A stretch of 64,000 nucleotides of DNA from UMGS1933 sp051891435 (GTDB lineage: Bacteria > Bacillota > Clostridia > TANB77 > CAG-508), in contig JBJFFE010000072.1 in assembly GCA_051891435.1 (NCBI GenBank), forward strand, positions 21,387 through 85,386, written 5' to 3'. Positions 55,393 through 63,174 of this stretch are shown in pieces; position 1 is the stretch's first letter, and every line of letters starts with the position of its first letter. The notes under the pieces are model-generated. The model was not told the origin of the DNA and made no database searches. It saw only the letters and a list, made by a program, of their open reading frames with translations. The translations under genes were made by a program, and so were the position numbers.

Positions 55393-56333
55393 AAATTTTG
55401 TTCCTTTTCTCCGTTATATTCATCTACAAAATATAATGGTCTATTTTTTGTTTCATTGAAAATTCTTCCTAAATATTCTCCTATAATTCCTATTAATAGT
55501 ATTATTACTCCAAAGAAGAATAAGTTTAATAGTATAATAGTTTGATATCCTTGTACTCCACAATTATTAGCAATACATTTTACTATTATATAAATTAAGT
55601 ATATTACAAATGCTAAAAATGTAGGTATACTTAAAAATGTAGATATTCTAAGTGGTGATGTTGTAAATGCTGTTATTCCATCAATTGCTAAATCAACTAA
55701 TTTTTTATAATTCCATTTTGTTGTTCCTGCCACTCTTGGATCTCTATCATACATTACTTCTTTTTTCTTGTAGCCTATCCAACTAAACATTGATTTTGAG
55801 CATCTTTGTGTTTCTCTCATTTTCTTTAAAGCATTTACGCATCTTCTATCTAATAATCTAAAATCTCCTGTATCTTTTTGAATTTCAACTCTAGTTAAAC
55901 TTTGAAGGACTTTATAATACATTTTTGATGTGAATTTTTTTAAGAAGGTTTCTCCTTTTCTGCTGCTTCTTCTAGCATAAACGTCATCATAGCCTTCCTC
56001 CCAGTATTTTATAAGTTCTGGAATTAATTCTGGCGGATCTTGTAAATCTGCATCAATAAAGATGACTGCATCTCCCTTTGCATAATCAAGACCTGCAATC
56101 ATTGCTGTTTCCTTACCAAAATTTCTTGAGAAATTTACATATGAAATTCTACTGTCCTTATTTCTCATTTCTTTGATAAGTTCTAGTGTATTATCTTTGC
56201 TTCCATCATTTACAAATAAAACTTCAAATTCATATTGGTTTAGATTATTCATCATACTATTTAATCTTTCGTATAAATAAGGCAATGCTTCTTCCTCATT
56301 ATAAGATGGTACAATTATTGTGATTTTTTTCAT
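55389..56333 (-). CDS. GT2 glycosyltransferase, DPM1/GtrB type (intact)
   Basis: Polyprenyl-phosphate glycosyltransferase of 314 residues: VPSYNEEEALPY, FVNDGSKDNT, IDADLQDPPE, KDTGDFRLLDRRCVN, then DGITAFTTSPLRIST and two membrane helices. It is the undamaged paralogue of the two frameshifted GT2 genes in the same operon and shows what their GGA codons should look like. It overlaps ruvB and queH by four bases each. Confidence 0.92.
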   Translation of the reverse strand: MKKITIIVPSYNEEEALPYLYERLNSMMNNLNQYEFEVLFVNDGSKDNTLELIKEMRNKDSRISYVNFSRNFGKETAMIAGLDYAKGDAVIFIDADLQDPPELIPELIKYWEEGYDDVYARRSSRKGETFLKKFTSKMYYKVLQSLTRVEIQKDTGDFRLLDRRCVNALKKMRETQRCSKSMFSWIGYKKKEVMYDRDPRVAGTTKWNYKKLVDLAIDGITAFTTSPLRISTFLSIPTFLAFVIYLIYIIVKCIANNCGVQGYQTIILLNLFFFGVIILLIGIIGEYLGRIFNETKNRPLYFVDEYNGEKEQNL

Positions 56334-57342
56334 TTAAAATCCTCCTTTTTTTCAATTCCTAAATGTCTGTATGCCATTGGGGTTACAGTTCTTCCTCTTG
56401 GGGTTCTAGCGATAAATCCCATTTGCATTAAGTATGGTTCATAGACATCTTCTATAGTTTCGGCTTCTTCCCCAATTGTTAATGATAAAGTATCTATCCC
56501 AACAGGTCCTCCGTGAATAGTTATAAATTATAGTTTGTAATATTTTTCTATCTATATTGTCTAAACCTAAATCATCTATCTCTAGTTTTTTTAAAGCAAT
56601 TTTTGCAATTTCATTTGTAATTTTTCCGGTCTCCTAGTACAGATGCATAATCTCTTACTCTTTTTAGCAATCTGTTTGCAATTCTTGGTGTTCCCCTTGA
56701 ACGTTTAGCTATTTCTAGGCTTCCATCTTCATCAATTTCTATATTTAAAATATCTGCTGACCTTCTTATTATTGTGTTTAACTGTTTTTCATTATAAAGT
56801 TCTAATCTTTGTACTATTCCAAATCTATCGCGAAGCGGAGTTGTAAGTGAGCCTGCTCTTGTAGTTGCACCAATTAATGTAAATTTGGGCAAATCTATTC
56901 TAATTGATTTTGCCTCCGTCCCCTTTCCTATAATTATATCTAAATTATAATCTTCTAAGGCAGGATATAAAATTTCCTCCACATTTCTATTTAATCTATG
57001 TATTTCATCTATAAATAAAACATCATTTGTTTGAAGTCCTGTAAGTAATGCTGCTAAATCTCCAGGTTTTTCAATTGCAGGACCAGATGTAATTTTTATA
57101 TTTGATTTCATTTCGTTTGCAATTATATTTGCAAGTGTTGTTTTTCCAAGCCCAGGTGGACCATAAAGTAAAACATGATCTAAAGCCTCTTTTCTTTTTT
57201 TAGCTGCTTCTATATATATTTTCATGTTTTCTTTTACTTTGGTTTGTCCAATATACTCTTTTAAATATTTTGGCCTTAGTGAAACTTCTGCAATTTCTTC
57301 CTCTTCGTTTTGAGTTTGTGGCAGTAATATATTGTCCTCCAT
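56330..57342 (-). CDS. ruvB: Holliday junction helicase RuvB (needs two +1 frameshifts)
   Basis: AAA+ motor that drives branch migration with RuvA. After two +1 shifts it has 336 residues, normal for RuvB. Walker A GPPGLGKTT (about 60), Walker B FIDEIHRL, sensor GATTRAGSLTTPLRDRF and arginine finger are in frame 0. CGG at 56626-56628 replaces the Gly of LGD-Gly-KITNEIA, and CGG at 56511-56513 that of NYS-Gly-GPVGIDTLS; both glycines are conserved. The end ARTPRGRTVTPMAYRHLG is the winged-helix finish of the family. No ruvA or ruvC is beside it; instead it heads an operon of glycan genes, queH, polA and galE. Confidence 0.92.
56510..56513 (-). other. CGG-A frameshift site 8 (ruvB, second)
   Basis: TAT TCA CGG A; the +1 frame gives Ser-Gly-Gly-Pro-Val-Gly, a hallmark of RuvB. 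Confidence 0.9.
56625..56628 (-). other. CGG-A frameshift site 7 (ruvB, first)
   Basis: GGA GAC CGG A; the +1 frame gives Gly-Asp-Gly, conserved in RuvB (K-G-D-G-x-I). Frame 0 stops four sense codons later. Confidence 0.9.
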
Positions 57343-57431
57343 AAAAATTCCTCTTTCTCTATTTTATCTATTTAATTATATATATAAATATGGGGTTTTG
57401 CAAGAGAAATAAAAAAATAATAATAGTTTAG

Positions 57432-57612
57432 GTTAGTGTTCAGTCCCAATATTACCGCTTACTATAGTGTCAGCCGTTTTGTATATTTTATAAAAAATTA
57501 AATTTGACAGTCCTTTGAGACGGGGGAAGACCCGCGTACGCCTTGGAGAATTTAATTTTTTAGAAAATCATACAAAAGGTAGGCTGACTAAAAGCATTTA
57601 CTGAACATTAAC
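57432..57612. mobile_element. MITE-like element (family A), 181 bp
   Basis: Terminal inverted repeats GTTAGTGTTCAGT and ACTGAACATTAAC (one mismatch), the family seen at 29360 and 6832. Inner parts also pair (ATACAAAA-type and AAATTAAATT arms), so the transcript could fold into one long hairpin. No ORF. Confidence 0.82.
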
Positions 57613-57613
57613 T

Positions 57614-57726
57614 AGTTTAGTGGTTAGATATTAGAAATTAGAGGTTAGAAATTTAATTGCTTCATTAATACCCTCCAAAGGTGTTTCTAAAATCTAATCT
57701 CTAACCTCTAAAATCTAATCACTAAA
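57614..57726. repeat. TTAGA-rich inverted repeat
   Basis: Arms of about 35-40 bp built of repeated GGTTAGA / TTAGA units face each other across a 30-bp centre and reach into the trhP stop codon. It could end trhP transcription, or be another small mobile repeat next to the family A element. Confidence 0.65.
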
Positions 57727-58960
57727 TTATTATTTTTTTTCTTCTCAATATCATTCCGTTTTCTGCTTCTTTTGGCAAAATCATTTTTACCTTTTGACCT
57801 TCTTTTCCTGGATTTACATGGTCTATTTCTTCATCTGTTTCGTAATCCCATAGCTTATCTATAGTAAATTTAATTGGTTCTAATTTTTCTGGTACAATCA
57901 GTTCTAATGTATCTCCTACATTTAGTCTATTTTTTATTTCAATTATCGTTTTTTCTCCTTCAGATTTTAAGACTTTTCCACCAAATTCATAGTCTGGATT
58001 ATATTGTTTTCCTTCATATTCTTGGAAATCCTTGTTGTTTTTATCATTAAAATAAAATGTTGTAAGTCCTCTTGTTTTTGTTTTTTCCAATTCTTTCAAA
58101 TATTTTGTATAATTATAATTTTCTATATTTTCAAAACATTCATCAATAGCATGTCTATATGTATTAATTACTGTTGCTAGATAATATTCTGTTTTTAGTC
58201 TTCCTTCTATTTTTAAGCTATCTACTCCCATGGTAATTAATTCTGGTATTTCTTTTATTAAGCACATATCTTTAGAAGATAAAATATATGTTCCATGTTC
58301 ATCTTGTTCTACTGGCATCATAAGACCTGGATTATTTTTTTCTTCCAAATACAAATTATATGCCCATCTACAACTTTGAGCACAATCTCCTAAATTTGCT
58401 CCTCTTCCTGCCAAGAAATCACTTAAGTGGCATCTGCCAGAATACCCATAACATATTGCTCCATGTACAAACATTTCTATTTCTAAATCACTTGGTTTAT
58501 TTATTATTATATCTTTTATTTCTTCTTTATTAAGTTCTCTAGCCAAAATTACTCTTTTAGCGCCATTATTGTACCAAAATTTACAAGTATGGTAACTTAC
58601 TGTGTTCGCCTGAGTACTTATGTGAATTTCTAAATTAGGTGCAACTTCTTTTACAGTTTCAACTACTCCACCATCTGATACAATTACTGCATCTGCCTTA
58701 ATTTTGTTTAATATTTTAATTTGTTCTTTTACTTCATCATACATGTTGTCTCTAGCATATATATTAAGTGCTACATATACTTTTTTGTTTATACTATGAG
58801 CATATTCTATGATTTTAGCAAGTTCATTATCATCTATATCTACTCTTGTTCTTAAAGATAAGTTTGATGTTCCTACATATATTGCATCTGCGCCATATCT
58901 AAATGCTGTTTTTGCTTTTTCAAATGAGCCCACTGGGGCTAATAATTCTGGTTTTTTCAT
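57722..58960 (-). CDS. trhP: U32 peptidase-family tRNA hydroxylation protein
   Basis: Protein of 412 residues of the U32 family. PELLAPVGSFEKAKTAFRYGADAIYVG starts the TIM barrel; MFVHGAICYGYSGRCHLSDFLAGRGANLGDCAQSCRW gives the cluster-binding Cys block, and SLKIEGRLKTEYYLA follows. TrhP hydroxylates U34 of tRNAs to ho5U, later methylated by TrmR. trmR is two genes upstream, the same arrangement as in Bacillus apart from the insert between them. ATG at 58960 is chosen for its AAGGAGAAC ribosome site; the frame is open to 59053. Confidence 0.9.
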   Translation of the reverse strand: MKKPELLAPVGSFEKAKTAFRYGADAIYVGTSNLSLRTRVDIDDNELAKIIEYAHSINKKVYVALNIYARDNMYDEVKEQIKILNKIKADAVIVSDGGVVETVKEVAPNLEIHISTQANTVSYHTCKFWYNNGAKRVILARELNKEEIKDIIINKPSDLEIEMFVHGAICYGYSGRCHLSDFLAGRGANLGDCAQSCRWAYNLYLEEKNNPGLMMPVEQDEHGTYILSSKDMCLIKEIPELITMGVDSLKIEGRLKTEYYLATVINTYRHAIDECFENIENYNYTKYLKELEKTKTRGLTTFYFNDKNNKDFQEYEGKQYNPDYEFGGKVLKSEGEKTIIEIKNRLNVGDTLELIVPEKLEPIKFTIDKLWDYETDEEIDHVNPGKEGQKVKMILPKEAENGMILRRKKIII

Positions 58961-60120
58961 TTTGCTTGTTCTCCTTTCATTTGTTTCTTTTGTGCTACAT
59001 AATCTGGTATAGAAAAATCTGGATTTAATGCTTTTAATTTTAAAATTTTCCAAATCGCATCTTTATTTGTATTTCTGACTTTAAGACATGGCTCTTTTTT
59101 AGATAGTTCTTTTACATAATTCTTTAATTCAGGAAAGATTGTAGCGAAATACATATCATAACTTGCAAGCGCATTAGGATGATTTTTATTAAAGTTTATA
59201 ATTGGTTCTCTTAAGAATGGATACATTTCAACCAATGTAGTACTCGTTGGTTGAAGTTTCATTTTACCGTTATCTCTATAAAATTTAAATGGGAAATGCA
59301 TTCCTCTCATGAGTTTTCTATTGTTATAGCTATTAATTATTTCCTGAGAATCTACAGGTTTATATTTATTATGTCTTGCTTTACCAAAAACAGCCTCTTC
59401 TGCCACTGAAGAAGTTTTGAATTGTACTTCAACCGCTGGTATGTCTGAAGTATCTTCAACTTGTTCTTTAATTACTGTTAAAGTAGTTTTTAATGTATCG
59501 ACTATGGTTTTTTCTAAACATCCTTCTTGTATTATTTGTTCTCTTAAATGTGGATATAAGTAAATCTCTTCATATAATTCATCTGTTGGCATTTGAAGTT
59601 GCGTTTTTCTTGAAAGATCTCTATATTCTGTTTTTAATCTTTTAGTTTTTGCGCTTAATATATAACTTTCTATATTTTCAAATTCATATCCAGTAAATTG
59701 ATTTTTTAGAACACCTACACGGTGGTGAGCATGATATCCATTACTTTTATTATGATTATTTTCTCTACGGCAAATTTTCTCGTCATATATTTTATGAATT
59801 AATAACATTAAAATTTCTTTATCCGTTTCATTTGGAGTAATGAGTTCAAAACCAAATATATCATCTAGAGCCTTTTTATCTGAATTTCTAACTGTTCCAA
59901 TAGCATCTTTAATTCTTGCTTTGAATTCAACATTAGACATCACTAAATTTTCTTCTAATACCGTTATAGCCGAGTTAATTGCTTCCATAAATTTTATAAA
60001 TCCATGAAGAGATTCATCTATTAATTGTCTATATATATCCATCTCACAATTAAATTTGCTTTCTGGTTTTCCATATATTTCTTTTTCTTTAACCTTTATG
60101 TTATTAGTGAAATTGCTCAA
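58957..60120 (-). CDS. RelA/SpoT-fold-like protein
   Basis: Protein of 387 residues. Parts recall the (p)ppGpp synthetase fold: DDIFGFELITPNE where RelA enzymes have D-I-x-G-x-R, NKSNGYHAHHRVGV like the Y-x-S-x-H block, and VEVQFKTSSVAEEAVFGKARHNKYK matching the E-x-Q-x-R-T and H-K-Y region. The Arg of the first motif is missing, so synthetase activity is uncertain. It lies in one operon between trmR (one base gap) and trhP (four-base overlap), so a role in translation or tRNA control is suggested. Confidence 0.6.
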   Translation of the reverse strand: MSNFTNNIKVKEKEIYGKPESKFNCEMDIYRQLIDESLHGFIKFMEAINSAITVLEENLVMSNVEFKARIKDAIGTVRNSDKKALDDIFGFELITPNETDKEILMLLIHKIYDEKICRRENNHNKSNGYHAHHRVGVLKNQFTGYEFENIESYILSAKTKRLKTEYRDLSRKTQLQMPTDELYEEIYLYPHLREQIIQEGCLEKTIVDTLKTTLTVIKEQVEDTSDIPAVEVQFKTSSVAEEAVFGKARHNKYKPVDSQEIINSYNNRKLMRGMHFPFKFYRDNGKMKLQPTSTTLVEMYPFLREPIINFNKNHPNALASYDMYFATIFPELKNYVKELSKKEPCLKVRNTNKDAIWKILKLKALNPDFSIPDYVAQKKQMKGEQAK

Positions 60121-60121
60121 T

Positions 60122-60709
60122 CTAATTTTCCTTCCTTCTTGTTATAGTAAGTCCATCTCCTACTTCTAAAAGTTCGGTTTTCAATTCTTCGTTTTCTTCT
60201 AATTCTTTTAAATATTCTCTAAGTCCTCTTACTGCAGTCCTTTGTTTATGCTTATTGTAGTCACTTAAAGTATAACCTTTATATAAAATATTGTCTGCAA
60301 TAATTATTCCTTTGTCTGAAAGCATTCTTATTGCTTCTTTTAAGAAAAATGGATATTTTCCTTTTGCTGCATCTATAAAAATCGCATCATATTTTTCGTT
60401 TAAAGTAGGTAATATTTCTACTGCATCACCTATTATTATATTAATTTTTTCTTCTAAATTCAAGTCTTTTATATTAATTTTGGCTTCAGCAATTCTTTCT
60501 TCGTCTCTTTCAATCGTGTCTATTCTTCCACCTTCACTTAAGTATTTTGAAAAACAAATAGCAGAATAGCCAACAGCTGTACCTATTTCTAATATTTTAT
60601 TTGGTTTTAATTCTTGTAAAACTTTTCCTACTACTTCTAATGTATCGTCCATTATTATTGGTATGTGCTCATTTAAGGCTTTTTCTTTTATTTGTTCTAT
60701 TGTTTTCAT
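60122..60709 (-). CDS. trmR: tRNA 5-hydroxyuridine methyltransferase
   Basis: SAM-dependent O-methyltransferase of 195 residues. Motif I ILEIGTAVGYSAI (about 40), TIERDEERIAEAK, IFIDAAKGKYPFFL and IIADNILYKG are the class of YrrM/TrmR and catechol O-methyltransferases. With trhP in the same operon, it most likely methylates ho5U34 to mo5U34 in tRNAs for Ala, Ser, Pro, Thr and Val, widening wobble reading. First gene of the operon. Confidence 0.9.
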   Translation of the reverse strand: MKTIEQIKEKALNEHIPIIMDDTLEVVGKVLQELKPNKILEIGTAVGYSAICFSKYLSEGGRIDTIERDEERIAEAKINIKDLNLEEKINIIIGDAVEILPTLNEKYDAIFIDAAKGKYPFFLKEAIRMLSDKGIIIADNILYKGYTLSDYNKHKQRTAVRGLREYLKELEENEELKTELLEVGDGLTITRRKEN

Positions 60710-60733
60710 ATTTTATCATCCTTTTTTATAAAT

Positions 60734-60813
60734 GTAGGGGTCGCACTCTAGGGCGACCCGTAAATATATTAAATATTAAATCTTTTCGGGGCGCCGAGGA
60801 CTGCGCCCCCTAC
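60734..60813. repeat. Double-hairpin intergenic repeat, copy 2
   Basis: 80 bp, ends GTAGGGGTCGC and TGCGCCCCCTAC; hairpins GGGTCGC/GCGACCC and GGGGCGC/GCGCCCC. Nearly identical to copy 3 at 63785-63864. Lies between typA and trmR. Confidence 0.88.
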
Positions 60814-60847
60814 ATCTCGTTTGTAATAAAATTTAGTTATATAATTT

Positions 60848-62668
60848 TTATTCTTTTTTTGCCCTTGCTGCTAATCTTTCTCTTGTTTTAGTATCTAATA
60901 TTTTCTTTCTTAGTCTTAAATTTTTAGGTGTTACTTCTACTAATTCATCATCTGCGATAAATTCTATTGCTTTTTCAAGTGACATTTGTATTGGTGGCAC
61001 TAATCTTAATGCATCATCAGAACCAGATGCTCTTGTGTTTGTTAAATGTTTTTCTTTACATACATTTATAGAAATATCTTCGTTTCTTGCATTTAGTCCA
61101 ACTATCATTCCCTCATATACTTCAACACCAGCACCTATAAATAAATCTCCTCTTTCCTGAGCATTATATAATCCATATGTTACAGATATTCCAGGTTCAA
61201 ATGCAACTAGAACTCCTCTTGTTCTTGAAGAAATGTCTCCCTTGTATGGTTCATATGAATCAAAAATGCTATTCATTGTACCTTCACCTTTAGTATCTGT
61301 TAAGAATTCTGTTCTATATCCAATAATTCCTCTTGCTGGTATTTTAAATTCTATTTTTGTATGTCCAGCTTCTGCTGGCTCCATATTTATCATTTCACCT
61401 TTACGTCTACCAAGTTTTTCAATAACAGTTCCTATAGAATCATCTGGAACATTAACTACTAGTTTTTCTATTGGTTCACATTTAACACCATCAATTTCTT
61501 TTATAATAACTTTTGGTCTCGAAACTAGAAGTTCAAATCCTTCTCTTCTCATAGTCTCAATTAAAACTGATAAATGTAATTCTCCACGTCCACAAACTTC
61601 AAAACTATCTGCTGAGTCTGTTTCTCTTACTCTTAAGCTTACATTTCTTTCTAATTCTTTAAATAATCTATCACGAATATGTCTTGATGTAACAAATTCG
61701 CCTTCTTTTCCAGCCAAAGGTCCATTATTTACTGAAAATGTCATAGATACTGTTGGTTCATCTATATCTACAAAAGGAATTTTCTCAATATTATTTATAT
61801 CGCACAAAGTATCTCCAATATGAACTTCTGCCATACCAGATACTTCTACAATATCTCCTGCTGATGCTTCTTCTACTTCTGTTTTCTTAAGTCCCATATA
61901 AGTAAATAATTTAGCAACTTTACCTTGTATGTTTTTATCTGCCTTGCAAATCATGATTGGCATACCAGCCTTAATAGTACCTCTTTCAATTCTTCCTATA
62001 CCAATTCTTCCTAAATAATCATCATAATCAATGTTAGATACTAACATTTGAGCAGGTCCTTCTATTTCACAATTTGGTGCAGGTATTGTGTTTACTATTG
62101 TTTCAAATATACATTTTACATTGTCAGATTCTTCATTTAAATCCATTTTTGCTATTCCATTTTTAGCAGATGCATATATAACTGGGAAATCTAGTTGTTC
62201 ATCATTTGCACCCAAATCAATAAATAGCTCTAAAACTTCATCTACAACTTTTAATGGATTTGCACCAGGTCTATCAATTTTATTTATAACAACTATTGGT
62301 TTTAAATTCATGGCTAAAGATTTTTTTAAAACCTCTCTTGTTTGTGGCATTGCTCCTTCAAAAGCATCTACTAAAAGTAAAACACCATCAACCATTTTTA
62401 AAACCCTTTCCACTTCTCCACCAAAGTCAGCATGTCCAGGAGTATCCACAATGTTTATTTTTATATCATTGTACATAACAGATGTGTTTTTAGCAAGTAT
62501 TGTAATTCCTCTTTCTCTTTCTATGTCGTTTGAGTCCATTACTCTTTCTTCTACTTGTTCATTACTTCTAAATGTACCACTTTGTCTAAGCAAGCTATCA
62601 ACTAAAGTTGTTTTACCGTGGTCAACGTGTGCAATTATAGCTACATTTCTTATTTTTTCATTAATCAT
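60848..62668 (-). CDS. typA: Translational GTPase TypA/BipA
   Basis: Ribosome-binding GTPase of 606 residues, needed for stress and cold growth and 50S assembly. G1 AHVDHGKTTL, G2 RGITI, G3 DTPGHADF, G4 NKIDRPGA and G5 SAKNG are complete. Domain II, RDRLFKELERNVSLRV, RGELHLSVLIETMRREG and the C-terminal SSRTRGVLVAFEPG / LRKKILD block mark TypA rather than EF-G. ATG at 62668 follows AAAGGGGAAAATC. Own promoter; intact. Confidence 0.96.
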   Translation of the reverse strand: MINEKIRNVAIIAHVDHGKTTLVDSLLRQSGTFRSNEQVEERVMDSNDIERERGITILAKNTSVMYNDIKINIVDTPGHADFGGEVERVLKMVDGVLLLVDAFEGAMPQTREVLKKSLAMNLKPIVVINKIDRPGANPLKVVDEVLELFIDLGANDEQLDFPVIYASAKNGIAKMDLNEESDNVKCIFETIVNTIPAPNCEIEGPAQMLVSNIDYDDYLGRIGIGRIERGTIKAGMPIMICKADKNIQGKVAKLFTYMGLKKTEVEEASAGDIVEVSGMAEVHIGDTLCDINNIEKIPFVDIDEPTVSMTFSVNNGPLAGKEGEFVTSRHIRDRLFKELERNVSLRVRETDSADSFEVCGRGELHLSVLIETMRREGFELLVSRPKVIIKEIDGVKCEPIEKLVVNVPDDSIGTVIEKLGRRKGEMINMEPAEAGHTKIEFKIPARGIIGYRTEFLTDTKGEGTMNSIFDSYEPYKGDISSRTRGVLVAFEPGISVTYGLYNAQERGDLFIGAGVEVYEGMIVGLNARNEDISINVCKEKHLTNTRASGSDDALRLVPPIQMSLEKAIEFIADDELVEVTPKNLRLRKKILDTKTRERLAARAKKE

Positions 62669-62715
62669 TTTGATTTTCCCCTTTTATTATAATTCAATTA
62701 TTAAAACAACAATTT

Positions 62716-62745
62716 ATTATACTCTATTTTAAGGCTTTATGTCAA
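62716..62745 (-). promoter_or_regulatory. typA promoter
   Basis: Minus-strand -35 TTGACA (62740-62745), 18-bp spacer, -10 TATAAT (62716-62721). The -35 lies seven bases from the -35 of the divergent gene at 62821. Confidence 0.75.
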
Positions 62746-62752
62746 GCAAAAT

Positions 62753-62781
62753 TTGACATTTCCTGTAAGTTTTGGTATAAT
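62753..62781 (+). promoter_or_regulatory. Consensus promoter of the GC-rich orphan gene
   Basis: TTGACA (62753-62758), 17-bp spacer and TATAAT (62776-62781): a perfect SigA consensus, 39 bases before the ATG. Confidence 0.8.
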
Positions 62782-62820
62782 GTAGTTATCAAAATTTATT
62801 TGATTTGGAGGTAACTCAAC

Positions 62821-63102
62821 ATGAAAAAGCAAAATAATTGGAACTCCTTTTCTCGGGGGGTTCTGGCAGTCTTATTGACTGCAGCCATTTTCTGTGGTAT
62901 ATGTGGTCTTGGAGCCACTTTCAACCACGTTCCTTGGCTGTTGATTGCAGGAGGCATTTGCCTTCTCGTAATCGTATGCACCCTCATCTGGGGATTGGGT
63001 TATAAGTCTCGGCAAATAGTCAGGTCTGAGCCCAAACCCCAAGAAGAAGATTCTCCCCACAGTAGTGCAAAGGAGAAACCCTTTGACTATGAAAAGGAGT
63101 AA
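62821..63102 (+). CDS. GC-rich orphan two-helix membrane protein
   Basis: Predicted membrane protein of 93 residues with two hydrophobic segments (about 13-33 and 38-60) and a charged tail rich in Pro, Ser and Glu (SEPKPQEEDSPHSS). GGAGG lies 8 bases before the ATG. The coding sequence is near 50% G+C and uses codons such as CTG, GGG, CCC and two CGG, unlike every neighbour. It ends in a GC-rich terminator. This looks like a recently acquired gene. Function unknown. Confidence 0.7.
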   Translation: MKKQNNWNSFSRGVLAVLLTAAIFCGICGLGATFNHVPWLLIAGGICLLVIVCTLIWGLGYKSRQIVRSEPKPQEEDSPHSSAKEKPFDYEKE

Positions 63103-63137
63103 GCACTCTCCAAACTACTGCGTCCTCTTAGGCGCCA

Positions 63138-63174
63138 CCCCCCGCAGCTACAAGCCGCGGGGGGTTAATTTTTT
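63138..63174 (+). terminator. GC-rich terminator of the orphan gene
   Basis: Eight-bp all-GC stem CCCCCCGC / GCGGGGGG with an 11-base loop, then TTAATTTTTT. Confidence 0.88.

Noticed and set aside
45226..56628. The broken pncB, polA, ruvB and GT2 frames read as separate short genes or ordinary pseudogenes
   Set aside because: All breaks share one form (in-frame CGG-A, +1), the joined proteins are full length and conserved, and no other damage is seen. Annotating each as one gene fits better.
45230..56628. A prfB-like signal with an internal Shine-Dalgarno before the shift
   Set aside because: Only the first ruvB site has an AGGAG nearby; the other seven have no shared upstream motif, and no stop codon stands at the shift point.
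60848..62732. Long plus-strand ORFs opposite typA (up to 214 codons)
   Set aside because: They mirror the conserved typA frame and have no start signals or known domains.
62796..63060. Minus-strand ORFs opposite the GC-rich orphan gene
   Set aside because: The plus-strand frame has a promoter, ribosome site and terminator; the minus frames have none.
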